Shown piece after piece: positions 22,714-35,940 of a stretch of 64,000 nucleotides of DNA. The DNA lies in contig NC_061115.1 of assembly GCF_002878395.1 (NCBI RefSeq), positions 213,338,287 to 213,402,286 of the forward strand. Direction: 5' to 3'. The stretch comes from Capsicum annuum (lineage: Eukaryota; Streptophyta; Magnoliopsida; Solanales; Solanaceae). Position numbers and translations under genes: made by a program. The notes beneath the pieces were generated by a model, which had not been told where the DNA came from, did not search any database, and was given only the letters and a program-made list of their open reading frames with translations. Position 1 is the first letter of the stretch, and each line of letters begins with the position of its first letter.

Positions 22714-25700
22714 CTACCTTATCGATCCTTCGGAAATAGACGCAACCTTGCACGTACCAACTGATGTGGTTAATGGCACATCTTTGTAGCAGGCAACCAA
22801 CTCCTTGTTGGTATGCAAATCAACCTGAACAGTCTCCCAAACTTTCTTCTTAGGGTTCAAGATATCATCAGGCTTGCCATCGAACCCGGGGAACGTAACT
22901 CGTTCCCCAACCACGGCATCTTTTGGTGGCTCAACCAGTTCAACCTGACATTGTATATCAGCATCTATTAATATCGGCAAGAATATAAGTCCAATAGCCA
23001 GCAGTCATGTAATACCTGTTCTACGATATTACGGTTGTCTACTACCCAAAAAATCTATTTTTGATGTTCCTATTGAGTAACAAAACGGAGAGAAAGTAGA
23101 TGCTCGTAGCCCATTCTGTCGACCCTTCCAAGTTTTGTTCTTGTTTGCTTAACTCGAAGAGAATACTTCCATTTGTTGATATGTTAGCTAGTAGATATGC
23201 TGCATTTTCTAGACTACATGCCTCCATGAATTAATTAACTTCCCATATTACCATTTCAGTACTAAGCAAGCAAACTGTAGTTCCACAAATGTTCTCAAGG
23301 CACATAAATGATTTGGTCTAACCACCTAATGCAAAGGTTAAGAGTTCTCCAAAAACATCTCAGAACAAAAGCTACACATGCTCGATTTTTCTTTTTTCGT
23401 ATAGCGTTTCTTAATGTGGGGGTTTAGTAGTCATAGCATTCAGAGTTGAATATGTAGAAATTAATCAAGGCAAGAGACATAGCAATTTTCCAGAGATGAG
23501 GACAGAAAAGACGAGCATTGTTGTTGTTTACCTTGGTGTGATCACTATTAGAAGCGGCAAGAACCATTGCCTGGGACTTTATCCCCCTCATGCTAGCAGG
23601 TTTTAGGTTGCATAGAACACAGACCTTGCGATTCTGAAACGGAAATGTTCCTGCAAATAAGTTCCACCAGTTCATTTGATATTTGGAAATTGCAATGGAG
23701 TAGAAGCCAAACCTGCATCTCCTCGAGTGGAATATATTTTACAAGCCCGCTAACAACAGTTCTGGGCTGAGATTCACCAACATCAATCTCTTCTACGTAC
23801 AGTGAATCAGCGTCAGGATGTTTCTGCGCTTTTGTTATGAGGCCAACACGAATGTCGAGTCTACTAATGGAAATTTCCGCTTCAACAGAGGGTGGGGCCT
23901 TGGATTTGGTTTCAGAAGATTTTGTTGCACGTTCTTTCTTTTTATTACCATCTGATACACATTACAAAAATCGAAGTAAGCCACAATCCATATGATTCTC
24001 ATGCAAGAATTGAGCTAAACTGCAGCTACCAACCATGGCTGACAAGACCTAGAACTTAGATAAGAATCTGACAGGAGCCCAAGTAGATGCACAAGGGTAG
24101 ATGATTTACTCGTCTCTTATGAAATCATAAGGATCTGTATGTACTCTGAAAGCTTAAGTGTTTGGAACCAAACTAGACATCTTCACAGGCAGGCAATGAG
24201 GATTTTCAGTAACACATATTCTTAACTCTACTAAACAAGATAGATTAAGATGAGTAGCACTCTCGTACTCTTGAAAGCTAAGTGTTTGGAACCAAACTAG
24301 ACATCTTCACATTCTTAACTCTAGTAAACAAGATAGATTAAGATGATTAGCGCTCTCTCTCTACAAGATAAAAACTATCTCAAGCTATTATGGAACTATC
24401 CTGAGTTCATCAATATTCAATAACCTGCTACTAACTCAAGAAATGGGAAGAAACACTTTTTTTTTTTTTTAAAGTGGAGCAGCTATTTTAACTTTGTAGC
24501 AATCATAAATCATGTAGCCAGGTTACCAGATAGTATGCCTGCTTGTCCAGTATATTACTTTTAAAGAAGCAGCGCCGAGAGAACTTTTTAAGTATAAGAA
24601 ACACTAAAAACGCCTCATCTTCTTATCAGGTTCTCCACAGATAGTTTGAGAGCCTGGCAACAACTCTTCCCAACAGCCATGACCACATCTCATAATCTCT
24701 TAAGGGATCTTACACTGTTTAAAAGAAGAATGAAACCCAATCTTCTTCTCTATTCACTTTATGTAGCAGCACCATATCCAGTGAATCCCACCCACAAATG
24801 GGGATTCACCTTATCTATACTGAGTAGAAATTGAAGGATATTTTTTATTTGACCAGAACAACGAATTTATTTATTTATTTTTGAGAATGGTAATATAAGA
24901 ACCAAAACAAATTTTCTCATCAATAATCTCCTTTGGCCCCAACAACACAACCTCATCCTAGATTATGGTTAAGCGATAAAATCAATTAAACCTCCTTCAT
25001 AAGAAAAGCCAAATCTATGAGGACATTGGATCAATTCTCCAAATCCACGACAAGTAGGTCACTAATTTTCAGCTTCACACTTAGTTTTCTTATTAAAGTA
25101 CCAGTTCATAAAGTAGTGCACTTTCTCTATACCAACATGCATCTACCACTTGCAATGAGAAGACACATCTAGAAACTGCATTCAGTACCATGCTGCTGAA
25201 AGTTTGGCACAACTGGTCCTTGAAATGGGTTGTTTAGCAGAGAAAGCTTGAAAAAGAGAATCTGCTTACACACCCTCTTCAATTTAACAAGCAATAGAGG
25301 TGTCCGAGGCAAAATTATGTATCACGGAGCAGCAAATATGGGGACAGGAATTTTTTTTTGTAGGCAACAATTCGGAGCCGCATCGCTTTAAGTGCCTAAG
25401 TGTCCAGCACAGAGATATGCTAGGTAAGTTCCACCAAAGAAAAGATGACTACTGGGATTTTCACATGTGTACCACCTAAGTGCTATATAATTTAAATTGG
25501 AGATTTCTTTCTAGTCGCTAGAGAAAAGATACCGTCGACGACAACAACTATCATTATACCTCAATCCCAAGAAATTGTGGTTCGAGCATATGAATCCTCA
25601 CTATCCACGTCACTCCATTTAATCTCATCTCGGTCCAATAAAATAAGCATATAAATCAAAGAAATTAAAATTACACAGAAATTGTAGAAAATCAAAAAAT

Positions 25701-28700
25701 TTAGAAAATTAATCAAAATAATGTGAATAAGCATATAACATGCTAATATGTGCAGAAATATTACAAAAAAAATTATTTTTTCATACTCACCAAAAGTGAA
25801 AGATGAAAAGATGCATTACACCTATAGCACAGATACTCATTATAAGACACAGAATATAAAAAAATGTTCAAATAATATAAGTTATTGTTTGAAAACCTAA
25901 AACAAGAAAAAAAATTACAAATGTCATTATAAGACACAGAATATAAAAAAATGTTCAAATAATATAAGTTATTGTTTGAAAACCTAAAACAAGAAAAAAA
26001 ATTACAAATACTCATCATGAAACAAATAGAACATTTTTTGAAATAAAGTCTCTTGAAAATTATATACACTGAAGTGATACCAAACGGAATTCCAAAACCA
26101 AATCAAATTCACAAGTACAAAAGAACTTGAAGAAAATGAAACACGAAGAAGAGCTTGCAAGCGAGAAGCGTGGAGGCGAAGCTCTTGCTTTGCGCTTACA
26201 CTTTTGAAGACAAAGAATGAGTATCTGATTACTCAATAAATGACAATGAGAAAGAATTAGGATATTAGGACCTAAGTTGCTCGGACTCTTCAACTAATTT
26301 TATGGGTGCATGTCGGATCCTCCAAAAATAGTGTATTTTTGAAGGATCCGACACGGGTGCGGCAACATTTTTGGAGAGTCAGAGCAACTTAGATTAACTT
26401 AGATTAGGACTAACAATTAAAAAATGTCAGGCCGGGCTCTCCCTCCTTTCTGTGTGGGATAATACCAGGGAAAGAAAGGAATGTGTCGAGGCGGCAGATG
26501 TGGCAAATAAGGCAAGCTAGCCGAAATTACTACAAGCGGACATTTGAGCATTTAAGTATTGGAAAATCGACTTATTAAGAAATTCTGATCCCAATTTAAG
26601 AAAGTTCTCTGGATGTACATCCCAAATGACACTTCCACCACACCCCCTAGGCCATCTTCGAAGCGTTTTTAGCCCCCTCGCCCTAGGCTCACCCGATTCC
26701 CAGAAAACTCATTCTGAAACGAAACACTGGTTTTCACTAAATCCGCATGGATTCAAGAGATTGTAGATCTTTGAAAACAGCTTCATTTACATCAATCATC
26801 TTAGCAATAATATAGCATTCATATATCGACCAAGCATATATCCAAACTAGTTTTCTGTTGCTTTTTCAGTGTCCGTAGATCCACATTGTATTACTCTTTC
26901 CCAATGTTCCATCATATGGCCCTCTAGTTCATAAGTTTAATGTCACAATAGTTCGCACAACTTCGAATATCTCCTTGTACTTCTTCTCCACTCATCTAAT
27001 ATTCTACCACTTCTTAGTATAGCATTAAATAGCTTGGTAAGTCAGACTACCACAACCTCCCCAAGACACTTCCAAATCTCTATGGGCATACTTCTTATAT
27101 GAAAAGAGGTTTTTCCTTTTTCTTTGACAAGTAAATAAGATTATATTATACTGCACCATGCTTGCAGCATCCCATTACCACAGCTAGTACTGCACCTCAT
27201 CAACACTCTAAAAACAATCAAAGCATCTGCTCAAAAACTTATGCCTACAAAAACTAGAAGGATCCATCCTAAACCCTTAACACGCGTGCCCTAGAAATAA
27301 ATAAATTCATGACAGGAAGTCAAACAAATGAGAATTCTAACCTGATATTTTTACTTTATTCAATTTTTCAGCCACATTTTTGGCCTCAGTTTCTGCCTTA
27401 AGAGCTCTATCTGCCCTATCTGCCTGACTTCCTGCAAACTTCGCTCTGTAGAACTCAACTTCTTCATCTTTCTGTATATTATAATCAGCATCAATTATAA
27501 ACCAGAAAACAAATGAAGGAATGGACAAACATGCAGTAAAAAGACTAAAATGCATTACCAGCTCCTTGAACAATGGTGCTGGTGTTCCAATTCTGTGACC
27601 TGCAGGTAGAATATTCCATGGTCTTTTGCTATTTTCAATGTCACCTCCTTCATCAGACAGTGAAAGCATTTCAGGAGGCAAGTTGAGCTGCTTAAGCACC
27701 TGTGAATCAAGAGAGGGAAAATCATCAAACCCCTGCACATAGATGGCATCAATACAAAGTTCAATTTTGTGGTGACAGCAACAGAAATATTACCTCACGT
27801 GAAAAAGATGGCATAAAAGGCTCTAAAAGACATGCCAAAAGATATACTAGACCACAAGCAGTTCTCATCACTATCGAACAGGAAGGCCTGTCTTCCTTGT
27901 AAAGCTTCCAAAATTGGCTCTCCTGCAGAAAGAAATTCGAACTGATGAACCTCGACAGTTTGATATTACAGCAACCATAAGAATATCCACAATCATTAAC
28001 TTTGTCAAATGAAAAAGAATTAAATTTTCAGCTAGTTAAAATAAAATGACATGTTACATCACAAAGCAATTATTGATCAAAAACTAGAGAGCTGGAAATC
28101 ACTTAACAATTACCTGCAGATAACCGTTTCCTTCACTAGAAATGGACATAGCAACCTTCAAACCTTGTTTTAATTTAACCTAGACAAAAGTTACAATAGA
28201 AGTAGGTTATTCAAAGCATCAAGGAAGAGAAGAGCACAACTCAAGATGGAATCAGATGCAAGAAAATGCGTCACCCATGACAGATGAGTAACCTTATTAT
28301 CATAGCTCCCTTTTTGCTTTCTTTTTCTTTTTCTTTACTGATTAAATTAGATCACACTAGATATAGATCACTACAACTGGGAAGCCCAGGGAAAGTTGTT
28401 TCACCACCTTCTCCATAGCTTCTATATATTGTTGTACACAACTTCCAACTCTTTCACCCAATGCCTTTGTCAAGGAATGTGATTCTGCTCCTTCAGCGTC
28501 GGGAATAATCGAACCATAACCTGAGGCTGTATGAGGGCATTGTCAATCCATTAGATATGTAGGAAAAAGAGGATAAGATGTTTTCCCTAGTAGACATGAT
28601 GGATTCTTGACAATTAGCAAAATATACTACTTTCATCCAACCATAACGCTACATCATCTTTCACGAGAGAAATTTTCTTACCTTTCTTTCCTATCTCTAT

Positions 28701-31700
28701 TATATTTTCTTTCTTGACAAGTTTTTCTGCTTTCTAAATTACCAGCTTGATAATTCAAGGAGGCTAGTGAAAAACTTTTATTTTTTCATTTCCAAGAGAT
28801 AGAAATACAGATTTTAAGCAATCAACCAGATATGTACAGAATATCAACAGCTGGAAACAATGATCAATGTAGCAAACCATGTCATTTTATACATAAACAT
28901 ATATGTAAATGTACCTTGATCTTTTGCTATGAAGCTCAGGACTCTATTGATAAAATTGCCTAAGTTGCTTAGCAACTCACTGTTTAACTTTGCTTGTAGG
29001 TCTGCCCATGTAAATAAAGTGTCTGAGACCTACAGTAAGCGAAATACTTAGAGATACAACTGTAGAATTGTATTACACAACTGGGATTTTTTATTTTTGG
29101 AAACATGTTAGGATTTTATAGATGACAAAAAAGCAAGTACTGAGACAACAAATAACAGTGTAAAGCACCATGGCCCCACCTCTGGCCTGTTTGTCAGCAA
29201 GTAATATCTCCATACTTCAACAGGAATATTTGTATCTTTTACATCATTACCGAAAACTCCTATACCTTTGCTCTTTGAGAATTTGCCTGATTGTGCCAAC
29301 CGGAAGAAAAGTGAACAGCAAAATAGATCAAATCAGAAACATGGAACAATGTATTATTGACAAGAATCTCCAAACTAAAATCTCAAGCGCAATTACAGTT
29401 TAAATTTCTATCTAACCTGCTTCATAGTTCAAGTATTCTGTTACGCTGATAGTTTTCATAAGCGTCCATCTTTCACCAGTTCCAAGAAGCGTAGATGGGA
29501 ATATTACCTGGAAAATACAACATTCATAGTTGGTACATAAATTAGCCACTCATTCCCTCCCGTATAACCACCTAGATATACATAAACTACTCACACTCCT
29601 GAGATAGAAAACTAATAATAATACACGTAAAACCATGCTTCTGAGAACAACACATCAAAAGATAAGACTAATGACAATGCAGAACGCATGTGCACCCTGC
29701 TTCAGGGCCATACTTGTCACTATTAGCCTTTGTTCAAAATAAATTAAAAAGGCCTAATATCACAAAATTAGAACCTACCAGCTTATACATGGTGATTTAA
29801 AGTTTCTAGAACTTACAGTGTGAAAAGGCACATTGTCCTTTCCCATAAACTGATACAGCTCCACATTATCTGGATTCTTCCACCACTTCTCCCACTCAGT
29901 TGTGTAGCATGAGGTGATTGATACATATCCAATAGGAGCATCAAACCATACATAGAAAACCTAATTAACAATCAATGAATAATGTCATGAAGCTGGGATC
30001 ATAGGGTAACAATTTTGGTTAACTTCAAATTTGATCGCACAATAATTGATAGCTGGATGTGGATCAATTATCACAGAATTACAAGTTACAATCAACTGTT
30101 TTTACTCAACCAACCTTATCCTTGTATTTTTCATGTGGTACTGGAACCCCCCACTTCAAATCTCTAGTTATACACCTTGATTTAAGTCCTTCTCTAAGCC
30201 ACGCATGTGTTGTATAGATAGCATTCTGACTCCATCCCCCAGACACTGACATTTCGTTGATATATGCTTCTAACTTATCCTTCAGCAAAGGGAGCTCAAG
30301 AAACAAATGATCTGTATCTCGGATACAAGGGGTGTTGCGACAAACCTGTTGAGCAAGCAAGATTAGATTTAAGCAGTTTGTAAAACTTTCTACCACATCC
30401 ATGTACTCTTAGTCCAGCACATGAGTTAGTACTAATTTTAACACACATATACTCCTAATCCAATATATGAACAAGATTGTGTAATTTTGTGCTTCCAATC
30501 CTTCATACATTCAATTATATCACAAGATAATGAATCCTTCACAGGTTATATGATTGGGCTCAAATAACAATCAAGTGTCTCACCAAAGGAATCTGCATTC
30601 ATTTTCAACAAACTGGTATTTCATTAACTAAAATGAGATTTTTAAAATAAAACCTAGTAAGGAAAACACATCCAACTGACAATGAGAGGACAAGCGAACC
30701 TTGCATCTTGGCTCTAGTAGTTCTGTGGGATTTAATAATTTCCCACACTTCTCACATTGATCTCCTCGTGCAGAATCATAGTTGCAACCTGGCGTTGGAC
30801 AGTTACCCTCTACAAGTCTATCCGCTAAGAACTTTTTGCAGGTGTCGCAATAAAGCTGCATAAGAGAACGAACTTCAGTTTGGAAAACGTCAACTAAGCT
30901 CCGGCTGTGGTTCTTGCAACTTCAGCTAAAGAAACATTTGAAAGCTAAATCAAAATGTCTAGCTATAGAAACACACAACAATAGCAATGAATTGATTGCT
31001 AGGGAAACAATTTCTTCTTTTTTTAACTCGAGAAGTGGGTTAAGGATCATGAGGTCAATCCCAACAGAGACAAAAGCACTAGGTGATTTCTTCCCATTTG
31101 TCAAAGCCGCCTTGGTCCAGAGTTACTTGGTACCTGCAAGTATCCCATGGAACTAGTCGAGGCGTGCCTAAGTTGGCCCGGACATCACGGTTATCAAAAA
31201 AAATGATCGTCAATTAGATAGTCCGAACTAGAACCTGATACCTGCTGCATTGTATTCTCAGAAAGCCAATTATTGTCCCAGAGCTTCTTGAAAATTGCTT
31301 GACAAACTTCTGTCTGTTGAGGTGTTGATGTGCGTCCAAATTCATCAAAGCTTATATCAAACCATTTATAAACGTCTTTATGAATTGCATGATATCTGCA
31401 AGCCAATAAGAGGAGAAAGAAATTGAGAAAGGGGTTGCTCATACTCTCAACTGTATAAGTAAAAGGATGAATTTACAAGAACTCAGAAGAAACCATGTCA
31501 ACTTTTTACTTTTCAAAGGGAATGTTAGCACAACATGCATCTATCATGGCTAAATTTTTTTCTTCAACTGCTTTCCTGGAAGTGTCTTAACCACAAGGCA
31601 AGCCAACCTCTTCTGCAGCTCTAGATACAGCTATCTGAATAAGCCTACAGGAATCATATAACTGCTACTTGTCCTAATATAAGCCTTAGAAATTTCCAAC

Positions 31701-34700
31701 GAATACATCATCTGTTGTCCTCTGGACTTCCAATGGATTAACATATCTTAGCTCTGTGAATCTACCACTTCAATAAACATCAAAAAATGAATGACTTGAA
31801 AGCATAAAACCTAACAGACTCAAACTACTTTCCTTGGTCAGTGAGTCCAAAACATAATATGTGAATCAGGAAAGAGAACTGAACCAACTAATTTCATTTC
31901 TGCCTCATGATTTTTACTAAAATATGTAATCTTCATTATTACTTAACTTCATAAAAAACTCACTGTTTTCAACATATCTCTTATATGAAATCTCATGCTT
32001 TAATTGGGCCATTTGTTAATGTAAGGTCTGTAGAAGCATAAGATATGAGCAATATGTTTGACAAGAAATTCATCTCTGCCAAAGAAACCTTCCACACATA
32101 CACACACTCTCTCTCTCTCACTTTTTTTATCTCTCGATGATTCTTCTTTTTCCTTCTTGTTTATAACTTTAGGGTGATACCTATGTACATATCACTAAGC
32201 GGTTGCTTGGTTTGTGAACAAGTTAAATAATGAGGAATTATTTAGTAAATATACTTTAATTAAAAGATGTTTGATACATTGGACTAACATGTAAAAGTGG
32301 GATACATGAGTATAATCTAAAACACGTGTTTCGTTTTACACTGAAATAAAATATAAACTGACTCATAACTTGTATATGTTTTAGTTATGCGGGATTGTAA
32401 GCTGGCAACCAAACACCATACTTGGTATGCTAAGTTTTATATATAGCAATTAAAATGCTAAAAAATATGATACTCCCTCCATTTCAATTTGTCTTACTTT
32501 CCTTACTTTCCTTTTTAGTTTGTTTGAAAAAGAATGTCTCTTCCCTTTTTGGCAACTCTTTAATTCTATCTTTCCACGTGACATATTTAAGACTACGAGA
32601 TTAAGGAGCATTTTGATACATTCTACATATATTTAGTTCAATACCAAAAGATTCAAAAGACTATTTACTTTCTTAAATTCCGTGTCAAGTAAAAATAAGA
32701 CAAACAAATTGAAATAGATGGGATACTAGTTATGTTGGTTTTAATAAATGAAGAATCCAGTTCCTAACCAGCAAGTGTTGGAATCTTTCTAATCTGTACA
32801 TATTTGTTTCAAAAGCCCAATTCTCTAGCAAATACAGTTCTACCAAATGGCTCTTTAATCCTCAAAAGCATCATAAAAGATAGTAGTAATGCATTTTAAC
32901 ATTTTTCAACATATCTAACACAACTGAATTCCGTACAATTTTGCTTTGGAGTAAAATAAATTAGCTTACTTGTCACAAATTTGCTTTGGAGTACAATTTT
33001 CCTCCAAGGCTTTAGTCTCAGTTGCCGTCCCATACTCATCTGTACCACACATGTATATTGCATTGTACCCTCTAATCCTACAATACCTTGCAAACACATC
33101 CGCACTCAACACACCTACAAAAATACACACCAAAAAAAAGACTTCAAAATATGCCAACTCCAAAACTTTAAAAAAGAAAAAAAAAAAACAGTCCGGTGCA
33201 CTAAATCTCTCGTTATGTGCAGGGTCTAGGGAAGGACTAGAACACAAGGTCTATCATATGCAGCTTTATCTTAGATTTCTATGAGAGGCTATTTACACGA
33301 CTTGAACCCGTGACATTATGGTCATGTGTCAACAACTTTACCAGTTACTCCAAGACTTCACTTCCCAAATTGAAAAATTCAAATATATGCAGCCCAATGC
33401 ACTAAAGCTCCCTATACACATAGGGGTTCCAGGGACGGGTCGAACCACAAGTATCTATTATACATAGTCTAACCATGCATTCCCGCAAGAGACTACTTCC
33501 ACAGCTTAAACCCATGAAATTTTGATCACATGGCAACAATTTTACAAGTTACTCTAAGACTTTCCTTTCCAAATCAAGAAAAAACCTTTCAAAATATTCC
33601 AAATCAAGATATTTAAAAAAAAAAAAACTTTCCTTTCCAAATCAAGATATTAAAAAAAACTTTCAAAATATTCCAAATCAAGATATTAAAAAAAAAACAG
33701 TTTGATGCACTAAAGCTCCCACCACGAATAGGTTCGGACCACAAAGGTCAATTATACACAAGCTTGCCCTACATTTATGCAAGAGACAGTTTTCACCCAC
33801 GACCTCCTAATCACATGACAATAACTTTACCAATTACTCCAAGATTTCCCTTCCCAAATCCAAAAATTCAACAAAAGAAAATAAAAGAACAGAACTTTTC
33901 AAAATACTCCAAATACAAATATTAAAAAAAAAAAAAACCAATGCACTAAAACTCCCACTACACATTGGCAGGGGCGGAGCCATCCCTTTGGCAGGGGTTC
34001 ACCGAACCTCTTCAACGAAAAAATACCATTTACATATGATTAAAATTATTTTTATGTATCTATAGTAGGCGTTGAACCCCTTAGACTAGGTTTTTTTCAA
34101 ATATTGAACCCCCTAACTTAAAATCCTGACTCCGCCTCAGCACATAGGTCTGGGGAAGGTTCGGACCACAAAGGTCTATTGTACATAGTCTTATCCTGCA
34201 TTTCTACAAGAGACTATTTCCACAACTCAAACCCGTAACCACCTAGTTACATGACAACAACTTTACTAGCTATTACCCCGAAAAAATAAAAAAAAATAAA
34301 AACTAGACTTCTCAAAATATTTTGAATCCAAAATTTTCTTCTAAAAAATTAACCAATGCACTAAAGCTCCCACTACACATAGGTCCGGGGAGGCCAGACC
34401 TTAAAGGTCTATTGTACACAGTCTTACACAACATTTCTGCAAGAGACTGTTTCCACAACTTGAACTCATAACCACCTAATCACATGACAACAACTTTACA
34501 AGCTACACCTTCAAATCAAAAAAATTACAAAAAAAAAAAAAAAGACTTTCCAAAAGATTCCAAATCCAAAATTTTCTTTAAAGAAAATTAACCGATGCAC
34601 TAAAGTTCCTGCTATGCACAGGAACAGAGAAGACCATCTATTGTATACACTCTTGCCCAACATTTCAGCAAGACTATTTCCACAGTTTAAACTCATAAAC

Positions 34701-35149
34701 TCTCGATCACATGAGAACAACTTTACTAGCTACACCTTTAAATCCAAAAAAAAAAAAAAGAACCTTTTCAATATTCCAAATCCAAAATTTTCTTTTAAAA
34801 AAAATAACCAATGCACAAAAGCTTCCATTAAGCACAGTTTCATAGAAAGCCATCTATTGTATACACACTTGCCCAACATTTCTGCAATAGACTATTTACA
34901 CAGTTTAAACCCATAGCATCCCATCACATGACAACAACTTTAATAGCTACACCTTCAAATCCAAAATTTACAAAAAAAAAATAATAAATAAATCAAATAA
35001 ATTAAAATAAAATTAAAAAAATAGTACATACATCCAATAATGTTGCCAAGGTGAGGGACGTTATTGACATAAGGCAAAGCACTGGTAATTAGGATGTTTC
35101 TTTTTCCTGCAATTGGTACTTTTAGAGTAGATTTACAATTATCCCCCAT
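22714..35149 (-). CDS. Methionyl-tRNA synthetase, cytosolic type
   Basis: Class I aminoacyl-tRNA synthetase that charges tRNA-Met in the cytosol. Seventeen minus-strand exons give 805 aa, close to plant homologues (about 800): 35149-35032, 33114-32970, 31395-31242, 30855-30700, 30345-30115, 29960-29817, 29507-29417, 29286-29180, 29029-28915, 28526-28408, 28179-28114, 27922-27794, 27699-27559, 27471-27342, 23951-23713, 23633-23532, 22944-22714. The HIGH-type motif is HLGN (33-36), cysteine pairs of the zinc knuckle start at CDTC (142), and the KMSKS-type motif is KFSKS (348-352). Residues 641-805 form the EMAPII/Arc1p-like OB-fold tRNA-binding domain of plant cytosolic enzymes. There is no organelle presequence: it starts [18 protein letters not shown]. 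Intron 1 (1.9 kb) holds a SINE array and intron 14 is 3.4 kb. The end of exon 10 has two in-frame GT donors three bases apart. Divergent from the CSLD gene. Confidence 0.95.
24138..24360. repeat. Direct duplication in MetRS intron 14
   Basis: AGTGTTTGGAACCAAACTAG and the following text through AACAAGATAGATTAAGATGA occur twice, about 120 bases apart, with one copy carrying an extra CAGGCAGGCAATGAGG-like stretch. Non-coding. Confidence 0.75.
25838..26011. repeat. Tandem 87-bp duplication in MetRS intron 14
   Basis: Two head-to-tail copies of an 87-base AT-rich unit starting CATTATAAGACACAGAATAT (25838 and 25925). The copies look identical over nearly their full length, so the duplication is probably recent or conversion-maintained. 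Confidence 0.9.
26274..26390. mobile_element. Short palindromic MITE in MetRS intron 14
   Basis: Left end AAGTTGCTCGGACTCTTCAA is the near inverse of right end TTGGAGAGTCAGAGCAACTT. The middle contains the palindrome-like GTCGGATCCTCCAAAAATA / TTTTTGAAGGATCCGAC. About 117 bases; it would fold into one hairpin. Confidence 0.75.
32473..32723. mobile_element. Stowaway-like MITE in MetRS intron 2
   Basis: It begins CTCCCTCCATTTCAATTTGT and its right end is the inverse (ACAAATTGAAATAGATGGGA), about 25 bases of imperfect terminal repeat. TA flanks both sides (32471-32472, 32724-32725). 251 bases, no coding. Confidence 0.85.
33190..34955 (-). repeat. Array of seven tRNA-derived SINE units in MetRS intron 1
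   Basis: Seven diverged units of about 150-175 bases, all in the same (minus) orientation: about 33190-33358, 33388-33560, 33695-33850, 33925-34275 (interrupted by a MITE), 34345-34510, 34588-34740 and 34805-34955. Each reads on the plus strand GCACTAAAGCTCCCAC-like, then CTATTGTACATAGTCT, CAAGAGACTATTTCCAC, ACATGACAACAACTTTAC. On the minus strand this gives a tRNA A-box-like TGGTAAAGTTGTTG and B-box-like GGTTCAAGTC, followed by the Au-type 3' part. The linkers (AAATCCAAAATTTTCTTTAA) also repeat, so the array probably grew by tandem duplication rather than by seven insertions. Confidence 0.8.
33969..34140. mobile_element. hAT-like MITE inside a SINE unit
   Basis: It starts CAGGGGCGGAGCCATCC and ends AATCCTGACTCCGCCTCAG, a good terminal inverted repeat. 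It is flanked by CACATTGG (33961-33968) and CACATAGG (34141-34148), an 8-bp duplication with one mismatch. Removing it rejoins the SINE text CTACACAT...AGGTCTGGGG, so the MITE came after that SINE unit. Confidence 0.88.
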
Positions 35150-35168
35150 TTTTTTCTGATAGATCTGC

Positions 35169-35176
35169 TAGGGTTT
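35169..35176 (-). promoter_or_regulatory. Telo-box in MetRS leader
   Basis: The minus strand reads AAACCCTA, 20 bases before the start codon at 35149. Telo-boxes near the start site are typical of plant genes for the translation machinery (family knowledge), which fits a tRNA synthetase. The element is seen; its activity is inferred. Confidence 0.5.
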
Positions 35177-35654
35177 AATAGAGGTTTTTTTTTTTTTTAG
35201 CAAACTGAAGACAAGGAGAAAGAGGAATGAAGTTCTTTTTTAGCTAGTCGGATTTGTGGGAAGACTATTTAAGGGGTTGTTTGTTTTTTATTATTATTTC
35301 TGTTCACTTTTATTTATGGTTATTTCGCTTTTTGAGATAATTTAATATTTTAGATTTAAAATTTAGATGATTTAAAGCTATAAAAAAAAATATAAATTAC
35401 AATCTTTCTCATATTAATATGATGAAAAATATATCTTAAAATATTAGTTAAAGCCCTGCAATTTGACCTCAAGAAGCAAAATAATGACAAGTAAAAGTGA
35501 ACGGAGGAATTAGTTAGGCTAGGATTAGGTTTCGATTAGTTATAATAGGATTAATTTTTGCTGAAGGATTGATTTGTTGTAAGTTGTTTGATTACGAAAT
35601 TATCATCTGTCTTTTTTTAGTTTCTCTTTTGGCCACGGATTTTGAAGTTGAAAA
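35177..35654. other. MetRS upstream region
   Basis: AT-rich DNA upstream of the synthetase. 35440-35510 (CCTCAAGAAGCAAAATAATGACAAGTAAAAGTGAACGGAGG-type text) looks like one end of a Stowaway-family relic. No gene. Confidence 0.4.
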
Positions 35655-35940
35655 TATTCAAAAAAATAAAAAGCATTTTAATGTACTAAATCTCCCATTA
35701 TATGTGGGATCACGAGAACGATAGAAAGAATTGAAAATATTCCAAGCTCAATAAAAACAAAAACAATAAATAGTCACATGCGTTAAAGCTTTTATTATGC
35801 GTTAAAAAAAAAAGGTTGGACCACAAGATTTTAGTGTAAGTAATCTTCGACATTTCTGCAAAAGACTGAGCCAATTTTCATGACTTAAACATGTGAGTTG
35901 TGACCTACTCGTCACGTGACAATAATTTTAATTTTTGGCC
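35655..35940 (-). repeat. Decayed SINE units upstream of MetRS
   Basis: Two partial copies of the SINE found in the intron 1 array: AATGTACTAAATCTCCCATT (about 35678) and a fuller one, about 35775-35935, with TTGGACCACAAG, CATTTCTGCAAAAGACTGAG and CACGTGACAATAATTTTA. Confidence 0.6.

Noticed and set aside
25773..26069. Minus-strand frame with repeated [17 protein letters not shown]
   Set aside because: The repetition simply mirrors the 87-bp tandem duplication in a MetRS intron.
32103..32123. CACACACTCTCTCTCTCTC microsatellite
   Set aside because: Short simple repeat in an intron; ordinary.
33190..34955. tRNA gene candidates from A-box and B-box matches
   Set aside because: Boxes occur in every SINE unit, but no cloverleaf or acceptor stem is present.
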